Under the pieces are notes generated by a model. That model did not search any database and was not told the origin of the DNA. It saw only the letters and a list, made by a program, of their open reading frames with translations. Below are positions 51,851 through 62,775 of a stretch of 64,000 bases of DNA, in pieces. Positions within the stretch are counted from its first letter, which is position 1. Each line of letters begins with the position of its first letter. Origin of the DNA: Ctena decussata (taxonomy: Eukaryota > Mollusca > Bivalvia > Lucinida > Lucinidae); contig OZ022509.1 of assembly GCA_963989385.1 (NCBI GenBank), positions 75,414,667 through 75,478,666 on the forward strand. The letters run 5' to 3'. The position numbers and the translations under genes are program-made.

Positions 51851-52955
51851 GCCCTCGCCATTAAAAATTGGGGATGGGGGGTGAGGGGGCCGGATATAAA
51901 GTATGACCGCTGTCTGTAAGTACGTATGTAGCGTACGTCCCGTTTTCGTTCAATATCTTTTATTGGTGTATTGAATTCATATTTTATACACAGCTATATA
52001 ATCATAAGATACAGGTCAAGTTCGATGTTGGGAAAAATCCGTCTATTATGGGAGTTCTGGCCCTTTTTCGACTTCATTTTGTATGAAAAAATGGTTTCCG
52101 TTCGATATCTTTTGAAAGCATTGGTGTATTAAATTCATATTTTATACACAGGTATATAATCATGAAATACAGGTCAAGTTGTTGGACAAAATCCGTCGAT
52201 TATTTTGGGAGTTATGGCCCTTTTTCGATTTCATTTTGTTTGAAAAATTGGTTTCCGTTCATTTTTACTATCATCATATGCCTTCATTTTGTATGAAAAA
52301 ATGGTTTCCGTTCGATATCATTGCACTGGTTTATTGAATTCATATTTCATACACAGGTACATAATCATAAAATACAGGTCAAGTTCGATGTTGGGCAAAA
52401 TCCGTCGATTATTGTGGGAGTAACGGCCCTTTTTCGACTTCATTTTGTATGAACAATTGGTTTCCGTTCATTCTTACTATCATCAAATGCCTCCTCTGAT
52501 CCAGAGCTCCGAAACAGACTATGAGAAAGCAATGAAAAACAGAAATAATTTTATTATCTTTTGAAAACAGTGGTTTTTTAAAACAGGTATATTATCATAA
52601 AATGCAGGCCAGGTTCTATGTTTGGTAAAATCCGTCTATTATTGTGGGAGGTATGGCCCTTTTTCGACTTCATTTTGTATGAAAAAAAAAATTGGTTTTT
52701 GAAATAAGTTGTGTATTGGATCCATATTTTATACACAGGTATATAATCATAAAATACAGGTCCATTTGGAGGTTGGGTAAAATCCATCAATTATTGTGGG
52801 AGTTATGGCCCATTTTCGACTTCACTTCATACAATAATGGTTTCCGTTTGTTAGTTTTTGAAAAGTTACTGTTTCCGGGCTATTTCTTTTGGAAAGTTGC
52901 ATGGCATCCATTTCTGTGATAAGATACAGAATGTAATCACATATCAGTCCCTCCA
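51850..52955. repeat. Tandem repeat array of ~170-bp units
   Basis: Starts with a g-rich segment (ggggatggggggtgaggggg, near 51871), then five or so diverged units with ttcatattttatacacaggt, ataatcataaaatacaggtc and gttatggccctttttcgact. Related to the array at 43173-45430. No coding content. Ends just before LINE E. Confidence 0.65.
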
Positions 52956-52963
52956 CCCCCCCC

Positions 52964-53072
52964 CCCCGGGAACTCTTCCCGCCTTGTCGTGGCCCCGGGG
53001 CTCAATTCTCACAGGAGACGTCTCTGGATTGATAGACAGTGATTGTCTCCTCTGGGAAGAGCTAAGTGGAGG
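52964..53072 (+). ncRNA. HDV-like ribozyme candidate at the LINE E 5' end
   Basis: Same sequence as LINE A over this part, so the same P1, P2, P3, P4 and ctaagt joining strand can form. Here the element starts inside a C-run, so the exact 5' base cannot be read. Confidence 0.5.
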
Positions 53073-53505
53073 TACCACCTGTCTGCCGTGGGTGGCGTCC
53101 CGTAAGCCGGATGAAGGGATCCTGGAGGTTGAGAAACATCTCAGGGATCTCCAGATGTTTCAACACACCTCTTTGGCCTCGAATTCGGTGTAGACGGGTG
53201 GCTGTGCGGACCCGGCACAGTCAATCGGCTGGTCGTGCCAAGCTCTGGGAACATCTATTGCTTTCTCTTCCTTGTCTTTCGTATCATAATGATACTCACC
53301 GTGTGCCCATTCCTCCTTATTTAACAACCTTTCCTATCCTAGCAAGCGGCGGCTCAATGGGTCAATCGTGCAATATTTCAGTTGTGCGAGTATCTCTTCT
53401 GTGTATCTCTAACACTTGTGAGTAGGAGATCCACTCCGATAAAGTGTTCCCACGTAGGACTCCATGGCGGGTGGGGAGCACGGAAGATGAATTTCTTTCA
53501 TTTCA

Positions 53506-54879
53506 ATGATGGGGCTAAACAAGAGGAAAAAATCAAATCAGTCGTCACTGTCATCATCAGAAGCTGAGTATTCAGACACTGAACAAGACAATCACCCTGT
53601 ACCTCAGATCTTTCCGCGCTTTATTATCATTGAATCTGCCGAAGAGAATGCCAGCATAACATCACTGTCCCCGTTTGTTATACAAAAAGTATTACAAGGC
53701 ATTGCTGGAGAGCCTAAAAGTATCAAGAAATTAACACGGTCAAACCAGTTACTGATTGAAGTGTCAAGGAAGGCACATGCTGAAAACCTCCTTCGTACAC
53801 AAAAGTTTCATGACCTGAAAGTTCGCGTCTTTCCTCACAGCTCACTGAACTCTTCAAGAGGAGTAATCCGTTGCCCCGACTTGAGGGGTTGTAGTGAGCA
53901 AGAAATTTTGGATGAGATGAGATCTCAAAATGTAACTGCAGTTAAACGTTTTCGAGTGAAAACAGATGGTCAGTTGAAAGACACAAATACTTTTGTCTTT
54001 ACATTTAACACTCCAGTTTTACCTTCAACCATCAAAGTTGCATTCCTCAGAGTTAACGTTGAAGTCTACATACCGAATCCACTTCGTTGTTTTAATTGCC
54101 AACAATATGGTCACCATGAGGATAAGTGTAAAAATGATCCCATTTGTACCAAATGTGGTGAACCAGCAAAACATCATGAAAGTTTATGCAAAAATCCAAC
54201 GAAGTGTGCCAATTGCGGAGAAGGCCATGATGCTAATTCAAAGGAATGCAAAGTATGGCAAAAAGAAAAAGAAATACTCAGAGTGAAATTTACACGAAAT
54301 ATCTCTTTTCCCGAAGCGCGGAAAGTTGTTGAATCACCAGCTCCAGTTCCAGGGTCCAGTTACGCCAGTGTCATTAAACCATCCGTTAAGCAAGTTTCGT
54401 TTACAGATGCTACAACACAAACTGATCCAGTCACTATCCTCGATCTAGAGGAGAGTAATGATAAACAGTCGTCTCAGCTAAAAAGCAAACCTGAAGCAAC
54501 AACACAAACAAAACAATGTACAGCAGCTGCAAAAGGACCACCTCATGGTCAGGGTAAGCAAACATCGAAAGAGGAGCCAGTCCTGAAAAATGCTACCCTG
54601 GAGATGATCCGCAAGGACTGGCAAAGGCAGCAACGGAGAGAGCGACAGATGAACAATAAAGCTCAATCTCCAAAGAAAACAAAATCAAATGCTAAAGATA
54701 AGTCAGAAAAAGAAAAATCAAGGAAATCAGTTTCATTAGACAGAGTATCCAAAGGTGAGATTCAACTTCAAAATAAATTTGAATCCCTGAGCGACGAAAG
54801 TGACATGGAGTTCGTTGATAGCCATGATCAACCTCGTGGTGGGAGCAATACATCTTGGTCTCCAATACTTCCTCCATAG
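53506..54879 (+). CDS. LINE E ORF1 (zinc-knuckle nucleic-acid-binding protein)
   Basis: Intact 457 aa from ATG 53506 (a second ATG follows at once). 'SLSPFVIQKVLQGIAGEPKS' and the RNA-binding-like region cover about 50-170. CCHC knuckles lie at about 195-260 ('CFNCQQYGHHEDKC', 'CTKCGEPAKHHESLC', 'CANCGEGHDANSKEC'). 'NISFPEARK' and a Gln/Lys/Arg-rich tail ('KDWQRQQRRERQMNNKAQSP') follow. Here the codon that is TAA in LINE A is AAA. ORF2 starts 40 bp downstream. Confidence 0.95.
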   Translation: MMGLNKRKKSNQSSLSSSEAEYSDTEQDNHPVPQIFPRFIIIESAEENASITSLSPFVIQKVLQGIAGEPKSIKKLTRSNQLLIEVSRKAHAENLLRTQKFHDLKVRVFPHSSLNSSRGVIRCPDLRGCSEQEILDEMRSQNVTAVKRFRVKTDGQLKDTNTFVFTFNTPVLPSTIKVAFLRVNVEVYIPNPLRCFNCQQYGHHEDKCKNDPICTKCGEPAKHHESLCKNPTKCANCGEGHDANSKECKVWQKEKEILRVKFTRNISFPEARKVVESPAPVPGSSYASVIKPSVKQVSFTDATTQTDPVTILDLEESNDKQSSQLKSKPEATTQTKQCTAAAKGPPHGQGKQTSKEEPVLKNATLEMIRKDWQRQQRRERQMNNKAQSPKKTKSNAKDKSEKEKSRKSVSLDRVSKGEIQLQNKFESLSDESDMEFVDSHDQPRGGSNTSWSPILPP

Positions 54880-54919
54880 TTTCCAGTTTTTTACATTTCT
54901 CTCCAAACCAATCTAAATA

Positions 54920-57900
54920 ATGGATTTTAAAAGTAAAATAATACAATGGAATTGTCGGGGTCTGAAGCCGAATTACAATGAAATTATATTACTTTTGTCC
55001 CTGCTAGGACCATCAGTTTTTTGTCTTCAAGAAACCTTCTTAAAACCGGATGATAATATAACTTTTAAAGGGTTTGATTTATACAATTATATATACAAAG
55101 ACGGTCTGAAACCATCCGGCGGCAGTTCAATACTAGTTAAGTCTTCCTGTCCACATCGAGAAATAAAACTTACCACAGAACTACAAGCTGTTGCTGTTTC
55201 TGTCTCTTTAGAAAAAGAGATAACTGTCTGTTCTGTTTATATACCTCCTAATTTTACTTTACAGTCTCAACATTTGGATTCATTACTGCAACAACTGCCC
55301 TCGCCTTATTTGTTATTAGGCGACTTTAATGGTCATAATTTGCTTTGGGGATGTAATAAAACAAATGTTAGAGGTGAAATCATTGAACATTTCTTAACGG
55401 AAAATGATATTTGTCTGATGAACGATAAAACTCATACCTATCTTCATCCTGCAACAGGTAATTTTTCTTCTTTAGATCTTTCATTGTGTCACCCATCTCT
55501 TCTTCTCGATTTTGAATGGTCTGTTTGTGATGATCAGCATGGGAGTGATCATTTCCCTGTTTTGATTGAAAGTATTAATTTTTCAGCTGAAGATCATAAT
55601 CCAAAATGGAAGTTGAACAAGGCAAATTGGGAACAGTTTCATTTGTTGTGTGGTCAGTCTTTAGACATAGATCAGTTTAAAATATCCACTGATCAGATCG
55701 CTGATTTTACCTCATCCCTCATTAATATATCCAATAAATGTATACCAAAGACCTCGACAAATCCAAAGAAAAGCAATTCATGGTACAATGACGACTGTAA
55801 AGGAGCTATTAGGCAGCGAAAACATGCATTATCAAAGTTCTGCAAATATCCAACTAAGGCAAATTTAAATAATATTAAAATTCAAAGAGCAAAGGCTCGT
55901 CGCACAATAAAATCCGCCAAACGAAATACCTGGAAATCGTACGTTTCTAAATTGAATAATAAAACACCAATTAAAAAAGTTTGGGATATGGTTCGAAATA
56001 TTTCTGGAAAGTCGAAATCACCAAGTTATACACATTTAAATACTTGTAGAGAAACGAAAGCAACCAATAAAGAAGACATAGCGAATACATTAGGTGAAAC
56101 CTTTTTAATAAATTCATCGTCACGAAATTATGCAGAAAAATTCCAAAATATTAAAAGACAGCAAGAAAAAAACAATATTAACTTTAAATCTCTGAATAAT
56201 GAAGAATATAACAATCCTTTTAATTTATCAGAACTTATAGATGCGATTCAAAAATCTCATGACACTGCTACAGGACCAGATGAAGTCCATTATCAGATGT
56301 TAAAACATCTACCTGATAATGCTCTCTCGACACTTTTACACATTTTTAATGATATTTGGACAACTGGCGTATTTCCAGAGAGCTGGCGTTTGGCTACAGT
56401 TATACCCATACCAAAACCAGGAAAAGATCATACAGAACCAACAAATTATAGACCAATAGCTTTGACAAGTTGTCTTTGTAAAACTTTGGAGAGAATGATA
56501 AACAAAAGGCTTGTTTGGTACTTAGAATCTAATGATCTTATATCACCAATTCAATCCGGTTTTCGATCTGAACGCAGTACCAACGACCATTTAATCAGAC
56601 TGGAAACTTTTATTCGCGATGCATTTGTTAATAGAGAACATGTTGTTTCTGTGTTTTTTGACTTGGAAAAAGCTTATGATACCACTTGGCGATATGGCAT
56701 ATTGAAAGACTTACATGATTTAGGCCTTAAAGGTAGATTACCTATATTCATTAAAAGCTTCCTTGAAGATCGCACTATGCAAGTTCGTGTAGGCTCTACC
56801 TTGTCTGATCTTTATGATCAGGAACAAGGTGTCCCTCAAGGAAGTATTCTTTCTACTACTTTGTTCAATATAAAAATTAATAACATTGTAAATTGCCTAG
56901 ATAACAAAACAGATGGTTCGTTATTTGTCGATGACTTCGGAATATGCTACCGTTCTAAAAATATGAGAACAATCGAGAGACATCTTCAACAATGTATTAA
57001 TAGAATTGAGGACTGGGCCATGAATAACGGTTTCAAATTTTCCAAGTCGAAAACGCAGTGCGTTCATTTTTGTAAACTTAGAAGAATTCACAATGATCCA
57101 ATTCTTTATTTATATGGATCTCCAATACCTGTTGTGGAAGAATCAAAATTTCTAGGAGTAATTTTTGACCGGAAGCTTTCGTTTGTTCCGCACATTCGAT
57201 ATATCAAAGCAAAATGTGAAAAAGCTTTAAATCTTCTTAAAGTTTTATCAAATACAAGTTGGGGAGCAGATCGCGCTACTCTTTTACATCTGTATCGTTC
57301 TTTAATTCGATCCAAGCTAGACTACGGATCTGTTGTATATGGTTCTGCCAGGAAGTCCTATCTACAAATGTTAGATACTGTTCACCATCAAGGACTTCGT
57401 TTAGCTTTGGGAGCTTTTCGAACTTCTCCTATAAGCAGTTTGTACGTAGAAGCAGATGAGCCATCATTATATTTACGCCGAGAAAAACTTTCTCTTCAGT
57501 ATGCTATCAGACTTGCTGCTAACCCATCTAACCCAGCTTTCAAAGTTACATTTTCTCCACAGTTTTTAGAACTTTATGAACATAAACCTACTGCAATCAG
57601 ACCGTTTGGACTTCGCATTTCACCACTTTTAGAATCTTCAAATATCAATCCTAACAATATCGAAAAACATTTTGTCACTGATATCCCGTCATGGTGCTTA
57701 AAGAAACCAAACATTTTATTTGACCTTCATACAAGCAAAAAGTCTGATTCCAATCCACATATTATGAGACAAAATTTCAATGTTCTTCAATCACGTTATA
57801 CAAACTATCAAAAAATTTTCACTGATGGATCCAAAGATGGAGAGAGAGTTGGGTGTGCATTTATATGTGGAAAACACTGCAATTCCTTGCGTATTCCTGA

Positions 57901-58606
57901 TGGCTCTTCTGTTTTTACTGCAGAAGCAAAAGCAATAGATTTAGCTTTAGATTTTATTGTTAACTCTGTACATTTTGACTTTATAATTTTTTCTGATTCT
58001 CTCGCAGTCTTAAAAGCCCTTAATCATACCTCCTCAAGAAATACACAAATTCAGAAACTATTAGAAAAACACCATGAGATTGCAAAAAGTAAAGAAATAG
58101 TATTTTGCTGGCTCCCAAGTCATGTTGACATTACTGGCAATGAAACCGCTGATAGAAAAGCAAAAGAATCTCTTAGACAAAACATGTCTATGTTTGAAAT
58201 TCCCTTTAATAACTTTAAAACCTTTATCAACAAGTACATTTTATCTAAATGGCAAACGTCATGGAACACAGCAACTTTTAACAAACTTCATGCTATCAAA
58301 CCTATGATCGGGAAAAGCTCTTCAGTGACCCGAAGTTTAAGGAGAGAAGAAGTCGTAATCACTCGACTGCGCATAGGTCATACAAGATTTACTCATTCAT
58401 ATTTACTTAATCGTGAAGAGCAACCTTTCTGCGTAATTTGTAATCAGCCTATTACTGTAAAACATATACTTATCGACTGCATTGATTTTTCACAAGACAG
58501 AAATAGATATTTCCAAGTTAATGACATAATACAACTGTTTCAAGATGTACCTGTTGATTATATTCTATCTTTTTTAAAAGACATCAACTTTTTTAACAAA
58601 ATATGA
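54920..58606 (+). CDS. LINE E ORF2: endonuclease-reverse transcriptase-RNase H
   Basis: Intact 1228 aa with every motif of LINE A ORF2: 'IIQWNCRGLK', 'CLQET', 'LLGDFNGHN' and 'GSDHFPV' for the endonuclease; 'FFDLEKAYDTTW', 'GVPQGSILS' and 'FVDDFGI' for the RT; 'FTDGSKDGERVG', 'TAEAKAIDLAL', 'FSDSLAVL' and 'WLPSHVDITGNETAD' for RNase H; and the C-terminal knuckle. With an intact ORF1 this copy could be autonomous, although transcription cannot be judged. Confidence 0.95.
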   Translation: MDFKSKIIQWNCRGLKPNYNEIILLLSLLGPSVFCLQETFLKPDDNITFKGFDLYNYIYKDGLKPSGGSSILVKSSCPHREIKLTTELQAVAVSVSLEKEITVCSVYIPPNFTLQSQHLDSLLQQLPSPYLLLGDFNGHNLLWGCNKTNVRGEIIEHFLTENDICLMNDKTHTYLHPATGNFSSLDLSLCHPSLLLDFEWSVCDDQHGSDHFPVLIESINFSAEDHNPKWKLNKANWEQFHLLCGQSLDIDQFKISTDQIADFTSSLINISNKCIPKTSTNPKKSNSWYNDDCKGAIRQRKHALSKFCKYPTKANLNNIKIQRAKARRTIKSAKRNTWKSYVSKLNNKTPIKKVWDMVRNISGKSKSPSYTHLNTCRETKATNKEDIANTLGETFLINSSSRNYAEKFQNIKRQQEKNNINFKSLNNEEYNNPFNLSELIDAIQKSHDTATGPDEVHYQMLKHLPDNALSTLLHIFNDIWTTGVFPESWRLATVIPIPKPGKDHTEPTNYRPIALTSCLCKTLERMINKRLVWYLESNDLISPIQSGFRSERSTNDHLIRLETFIRDAFVNREHVVSVFFDLEKAYDTTWRYGILKDLHDLGLKGRLPIFIKSFLEDRTMQVRVGSTLSDLYDQEQGVPQGSILSTTLFNIKINNIVNCLDNKTDGSLFVDDFGICYRSKNMRTIERHLQQCINRIEDWAMNNGFKFSKSKTQCVHFCKLRRIHNDPILYLYGSPIPVVEESKFLGVIFDRKLSFVPHIRYIKAKCEKALNLLKVLSNTSWGADRATLLHLYRSLIRSKLDYGSVVYGSARKSYLQMLDTVHHQGLRLALGAFRTSPISSLYVEADEPSLYLRREKLSLQYAIRLAANPSNPAFKVTFSPQFLELYEHKPTAIRPFGLRISPLLESSNINPNNIEKHFVTDIPSWCLKKPNILFDLHTSKKSDSNPHIMRQNFNVLQSRYTNYQKIFTDGSKDGERVGCAFICGKHCNSLRIPDGSSVFTAEAKAIDLALDFIVNSVHFDFIIFSDSLAVLKALNHTSSRNTQIQKLLEKHHEIAKSKEIVFCWLPSHVDITGNETADRKAKESLRQNMSMFEIPFNNFKTFINKYILSKWQTSWNTATFNKLHAIKPMIGKSSSVTRSLRREEVVITRLRIGHTRFTHSYLLNREEQPFCVICNQPITVKHILIDCIDFSQDRNRYFQVNDIIQLFQDVPVDYILSFLKDINFFNKI

Positions 58607-58719
58607 ACCTTTATGTTTTAACTTATACAATTTCTGTATTTTTCCATAAAAACTTGTTTTAAATCCTCATACATTACCAGTACAATGTGTGTTTTTAAAT
58701 CGTAAAACATAACCTTCTA

Positions 58720-58749
58720 GACGCAAATGACCCAGTGGGTTGACGCGTC
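58720..58749 (+). other. LINE E 3'-terminal hairpin
   Basis: gacgc (58720-58724) pairs with gcgtc (58745-58749), and accc pairs with gggt around an agt loop inside. It lies about 13 bp before the (ATC)n tail and is shared with LINE B and the short copy at 61738-61836. Confidence 0.6.
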
Positions 58750-58779
58750 GTTAAACCTTAAATCATCATCATCATCAAC

Positions 58780-58812
<33 letters not shown>

Positions 58813-58832
58813 ACACACTTCTCTTGATCCAA

Positions 58833-59073
58833 GGGGGTGGTTGGGTGGTGCGATGGTGCTGGGTATAACTTCTAGTGTAGGGGCGTTCTACTGATTTGGA
58901 TAATAGTAGGGCAAGGGCCTACTGTGCTTGCAGTTGGTGCGGGTGGGGGTTGTTTGGACATTTTTTATGTCGTCTGTCATTTCTCTTCATTCTCCCCCTC
59001 TATGGGAGACGGTCCGATATAGACTGAAATACTGTCTCAAAGGGCCGTTAAACCCAAAACAACCAACCAACCA
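58833..59073 (+). repeat. R1 short repeat, full-length copy
   Basis: About 240 bp from ggtggttgggtggtgcgatg through ctactgatttggataatagt and tgcttgcagttggtgcgggt to the core gatatagactgaaatactgt, gggccgttaaaccc and an (aacc)n tail. Gives the best full view of the family. A partial second copy is at about 59250-59350. Confidence 0.75.
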
Positions 59074-59344
59074 ACTCTTGATCCAAGAAGTACAATACAT
59101 CTGCTCAAGGAAAACAATAAAACATGTACCATAGAAGTCTGCCATTGTGAACCTAGTTATGCTACAAGTGCCAGTACCTTAAACAAGGCGTCATCTTACT
59201 TAGGGCACTAGGCGGGAGCATCCGAGTCCTATGGACACATTTCTAGTTTATCGATTGTTTTGGGGTCAACGGCCCTTTGACACAGTATTTCAGTCTATCA
59301 TTTCTTCTCTGGGAGACGACCCGATATAGACTGGAATTCTGTCT

Positions 59345-61484
59345 CTCAGTTTTTAGCTCACCTGAGCCGAAGGCTCAGAGGTGAGCTTATAGGATGGGAG
59401 TCGAGCCGTCGTCCGTCCGTGCGTGCGTGGGTGCGTGGTCGGGTGGGTGCGTCAACACTTTCAAACATAAATATCTCAGAGACCAGTTGGCCGATCGCAA
59501 TCAAATTTTATCTGAAGCATCATTTGGGTGGGGGAAAGGCTGCATTATGTTTTGGTGCCGATCAGCTCAGAACTCTGGTTCCCATGGCAACAGATAGCCC
59601 CTATAGGCTTATAATGGGGAAAATGGCGTCATCACATTTTCTCGACTGTTTTCGATTAGATCCTTATCATACTTGCAGGTAATGATGACATACACAAGAG
59701 CTTGGATGAGTTCGAAATTTGGCCGGATTCGAGCACAGACTACGGAGTTAGCTGCCCTTGAGCGTTTGAAAAAATCCCATAGGGTTATAATGGGGAAAAT
59801 GGCGTCATCACATTTTCTCGACTGTTTTCGATTAGATCTTTATCATACTTGCAGGTAATGATGACATACACAAGAGCTTGGATGAGTTCGAAATTTGGCT
59901 GGATTCGAGCACAGACTACGGAGTTAGCTGCCCTTCAGCGTATGAAAAAAATCCCATAGTGTTTTAAATGAGAAAACAACGTCATCACATATTTTTAGAA
60001 AAACTTTGTCATCGCTCTATTACTTACATTTCTCAACGGATTTTAAAATAACTTCACACAAATGTAGCGCATGACAATATCTTGAGCAAGTTTGACTTTC
60101 AGGATGCTGTGCCCAAGGTCAAGGTAACTGTGGCTATTTTTAGAATAACTTTGTCAGCGCTCTAGCACCTACATTTCTCAGCAGATTTTAAAATAACTTC
60201 ACACAAATGTAGGGCATGACAATATCTCGAGCAAGTTCGACTTTCAGGATGCTGTGCATAAGGTCAAGGTCACTGTGGCTATTTTTAGAAAATCTTTGTC
60301 AGCGCTCTAGCACCTACATTTCTCAGCAGATTTTAGAATAACTTCACACAAATGTAGGGCATGACAATATCTCGAGCAAGTTCGACTTTCAGGATGCTGT
60401 GCATAAGGTCAAGGTCACTGTGGCTATTTTTAGAAAATCTTTGTCAGCGCTCTAGCACCTACATTTCTCAGCAGATTTTAGAATAACTTCACACAAATGT
60501 AGGGCATGACAATATCTCGAGCAAGTTTGACTTTCAGGGTGCTGCACCCAAGGTCAAGGTCACTGTTGCTATTTTTAGAAAAACTTGGTCATCGCTCTAG
60601 CGCCTACATTTCTCAACAGATTTTGAAATAACTTGACACAAATGTAGGGTATGACAATATCTCAAGCAAGTTCGACTTTCAGGATGCTGTGCCCAAGGTC
60701 AAGGTCACTGTGGCTATTTTTAGAAAAACTGTCATCGCTCTAGCACCTACATTTCTCAACCGATTTTAAAGTAAATTCACACAAATGTAGGGCATGACAA
60801 TATCTCGAGCAAGTTAGACTTTCAGGGTGCTGCAATCAAGGTTTTTTATTAGATCCTTATCATACTTGCAGGTAATGATGACATACATAAGAGCTTGGTT
60901 GAGTTCGAAATTTGGCCGGATTCGAGCACAGACTACGGAGTTAGCTGCCCTTGAGCGTTTGAAAAAAATCCCATAGTCTTATAATGGAGAAAACAACGTC
61001 ATCACATTTTCATTTTTCATCGGATCCTCTTCATACTTGCAGGTAATGAGGATATGCATAAAAGCTTAGATTAGTTAGCATTTCGGCTAGTTCCCACCAC
61101 TGACTATGGAGGACCTGCCCTGAGCATCCAAAAAATCAATGTCGCCACTTTTTCTTGGTTTCTACTGATCCGATCCGTTTCAAACTTGCAGGTAATGAGG
61201 AAATGCATAATATCTTAAACAAGTTCAAATTTTGGCCAGATCAGACCAACCACTACGAAGTTAGCTGCCCTTGACAGCTCTGTCTATTGTGCTCTTGATC
61301 GGATACTTTTTAAACTTGCATATATTAAATGAGGGCATACATAATGTTTTGGATGAGTTTAATTTTCAGCCTGATTGGACCACTGACTGTGGAGTTAGCT
61401 GCCCTTGAGCATCTTAAATATCCCTACAGGTTTACAATGTCTCTCAGGTGAGCAATTGTTGCCCTTTGGGCTACTTGTTTATTG
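59345..61484 (+). mobile_element. Nonautonomous ~2.1-kb element with ctcacctgag/ggtgagc ends
   Basis: The left end carries a hairpin (gctcacctgagcc / ggctcagaggtgagc). The right end carries ctcaggtgagcaattgttgc and a short gccctttgggc hairpin followed by tacttgttt. Inside are (gtcc/gtgc)n-like sequence, units of about 178 bp with cttgcaggtaatgatgacat and ggagttagctgcccttgagc, and a 146-bp array. Such ends are common in bivalve genomes. The transposition class is not shown here, and Helitron-like is one option. No coding gene. Confidence 0.6.
60003..60850 (+). repeat. Six tandem copies of a ~146-bp unit
   Basis: Each unit contains tcagcgctctagcacctaca, acaaatgtagggcatgacaa, atctcgagcaagttcgactt and aaggtcaaggtcactgtggc. 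Unit starts fall near 60003, 60147, 60294, 60441, 60588 and 60730. Middle units are the most alike. Confidence 0.85.
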
Positions 61485-62050
61485 ATTGTTTTGGGTTCAA
61501 CGGCCCTTTGAGACAGTATTCCAGTGTATCATTTCTCCCTCTCTGGGAGACGGCCCAATAGAGAAGGAGAAAGAAAGAAGAAATGATAGACGAGAGAAAA
61601 AATGTCCAAACAACCCCACCGGCACGTACTGCAAACATAGTGGGCCCTTGCCTTACATTGTTCCAAATCAGCAGGGCTTGGGTTTAATGGCCCTTTGAGG
61701 CAGTATTTCAATCTATATCGGGCCGTCTTCGAGAGAGATGATGATGATGATTTAAAATTTAACGACGCGTCAACCCACTGGGTCATTTGCGTCATGAAGG
61801 TTGCATATTACTTAAAATATAAACAGAACTGAAAGGGAGAAACAAGAGAGAAAAGATAGACGACAGCAAAATGTCCAAAGAACCCCAACCCGCGCCTACT
61901 GCAAGAACAGAAGGCCCTTGCCCTGCTATTATCCAAACCGGTTACACTCAGGGAGGAAGTTACCCCCACCCGGTAGGAAGTTACACTCAGCACCATCGCC
62001 CGACCCGATACCCCCCCCCCCCTTCCCAAAGGGCCGTTAAACCCAAATCA
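61485..62050. repeat. R1 repeat fragments with a nested LINE end
   Basis: Several R1 pieces in reverse (gttcaacggccctttgagac, ccgcgcctactgcaagaaca, cagcaccatcgcccgacccg). Contains the short LINE insertion at 61738-61836 and a C13-14 run near 62012. Confidence 0.65.
61738..61836 (-). mobile_element. 99-bp LINE A/B/E-type 3' end
   Basis: Antisense copy of the last ~100 bp of the A/B/E subfamily: atgatgatgatgat, then the 3' hairpin region and the stretch up to acctttcag seen before the LINE B 3' end. Inserted in an R1 repeat. Target duplication not clear. Confidence 0.8.
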
Positions 62051-62339
62051 GTCGATCCCCCAGTTCTTTGAGAGATACGCTCCGGCCAAAAGTGTGACTG
62101 ACGGACAAAGCGACAACTATTTTCCACCCTTTGGGAAGCATAAAACTCTCAGGGGACTTAGCAGCTCCGAATGGAAACCACTCGTCAATCAAGTGAGTGA
62201 ACAATTTTCACTCAGTTTCAGTCAAGTTGCCTTGAAGTTTGAAGGATGTATTAACAGACCGATATGCATAAGCGACGTCCATTTCAGGTTCTGTTAGAAT
62301 TTTGAGTCACTAGGTTAGAGCACTGGTTGGGTTGTTGCT

Positions 62340-62470
62340 GTAGTTGCTATGGGTTTAACGGCCCTTTGAGAGAGTTTTTCAGTCTATATCGGACCAGAGA
62401 GAGGGAGGAAGAAGAGGTTATATATGAGAGGGAAAGAAATGTCATACAACCCCCACCCGCAAGTCAATCA
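62340..62470 (-). repeat. R1 repeat fragment
   Basis: gggtttaacggccctttgag, cagtctatatcggaccagag and caacccccacccgcaagt identify a 3' core fragment of R1 in reverse. Confidence 0.55.
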
Positions 62471-62576
62471 AGTGAGTAGCAGCTCCGAAAAGAAACCGTT
62501 CGTCAATCAAGTGAGTGAACATTTTTCATTCATTTTCAGCCAAGCTGCCATGAAGGATGTATTTTAACACAATGAG

Positions 62577-62775
62577 GAGCCCCGGTAGCTCCGTGGGTTA
62601 AGAGCCGGCCTACTGATCTAGGGGACCGGGTTCGAATCTCGCTTGAGGCGAGAATCTTTCCTACCGAAAAACGGGGTTCCATTGCACACTGCCTTACATT
62701 ATCATCCTCCCATCGTCCTGATATAACTGAAATACTGTTGAAAAGGACGCAAAACCACTAGTCATTCATCTTTTT
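62577..62775 (+). mobile_element. Second tRNA-derived SINE family
   Basis: tRNA-like head (gccccggtagctccgtgggt, B-box gggttcgaatc), a body, then the core cctgatataactgaaatact followed by gttgaaaaggacgcaaaacc. The core is related to the R1 core. No anticodon stem good enough for a real tRNA gene. Confidence 0.7.

Larger units (their letters stand above)
52964..58777 (+). mobile_element. LINE E, apparently intact full-length I-superfamily LINE
   Basis: Same subfamily as LINE A and almost identical to it. It is bounded by C-runs: accccccc... precedes the 5' ccccggg, and an acccc... run follows the (ATC)n tail, so the target duplication lies in poly-C and its length is uncertain. 5' UTR, ORF1, ORF2, 3' hairpin and tail are all present without a visible break. 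Confidence 0.93.

Noticed and set aside
60003..60850. CRISPR-like array
   Set aside because: Units are about 146 bp and repeated throughout, without unique spacers. It is a eukaryotic tandem repeat.
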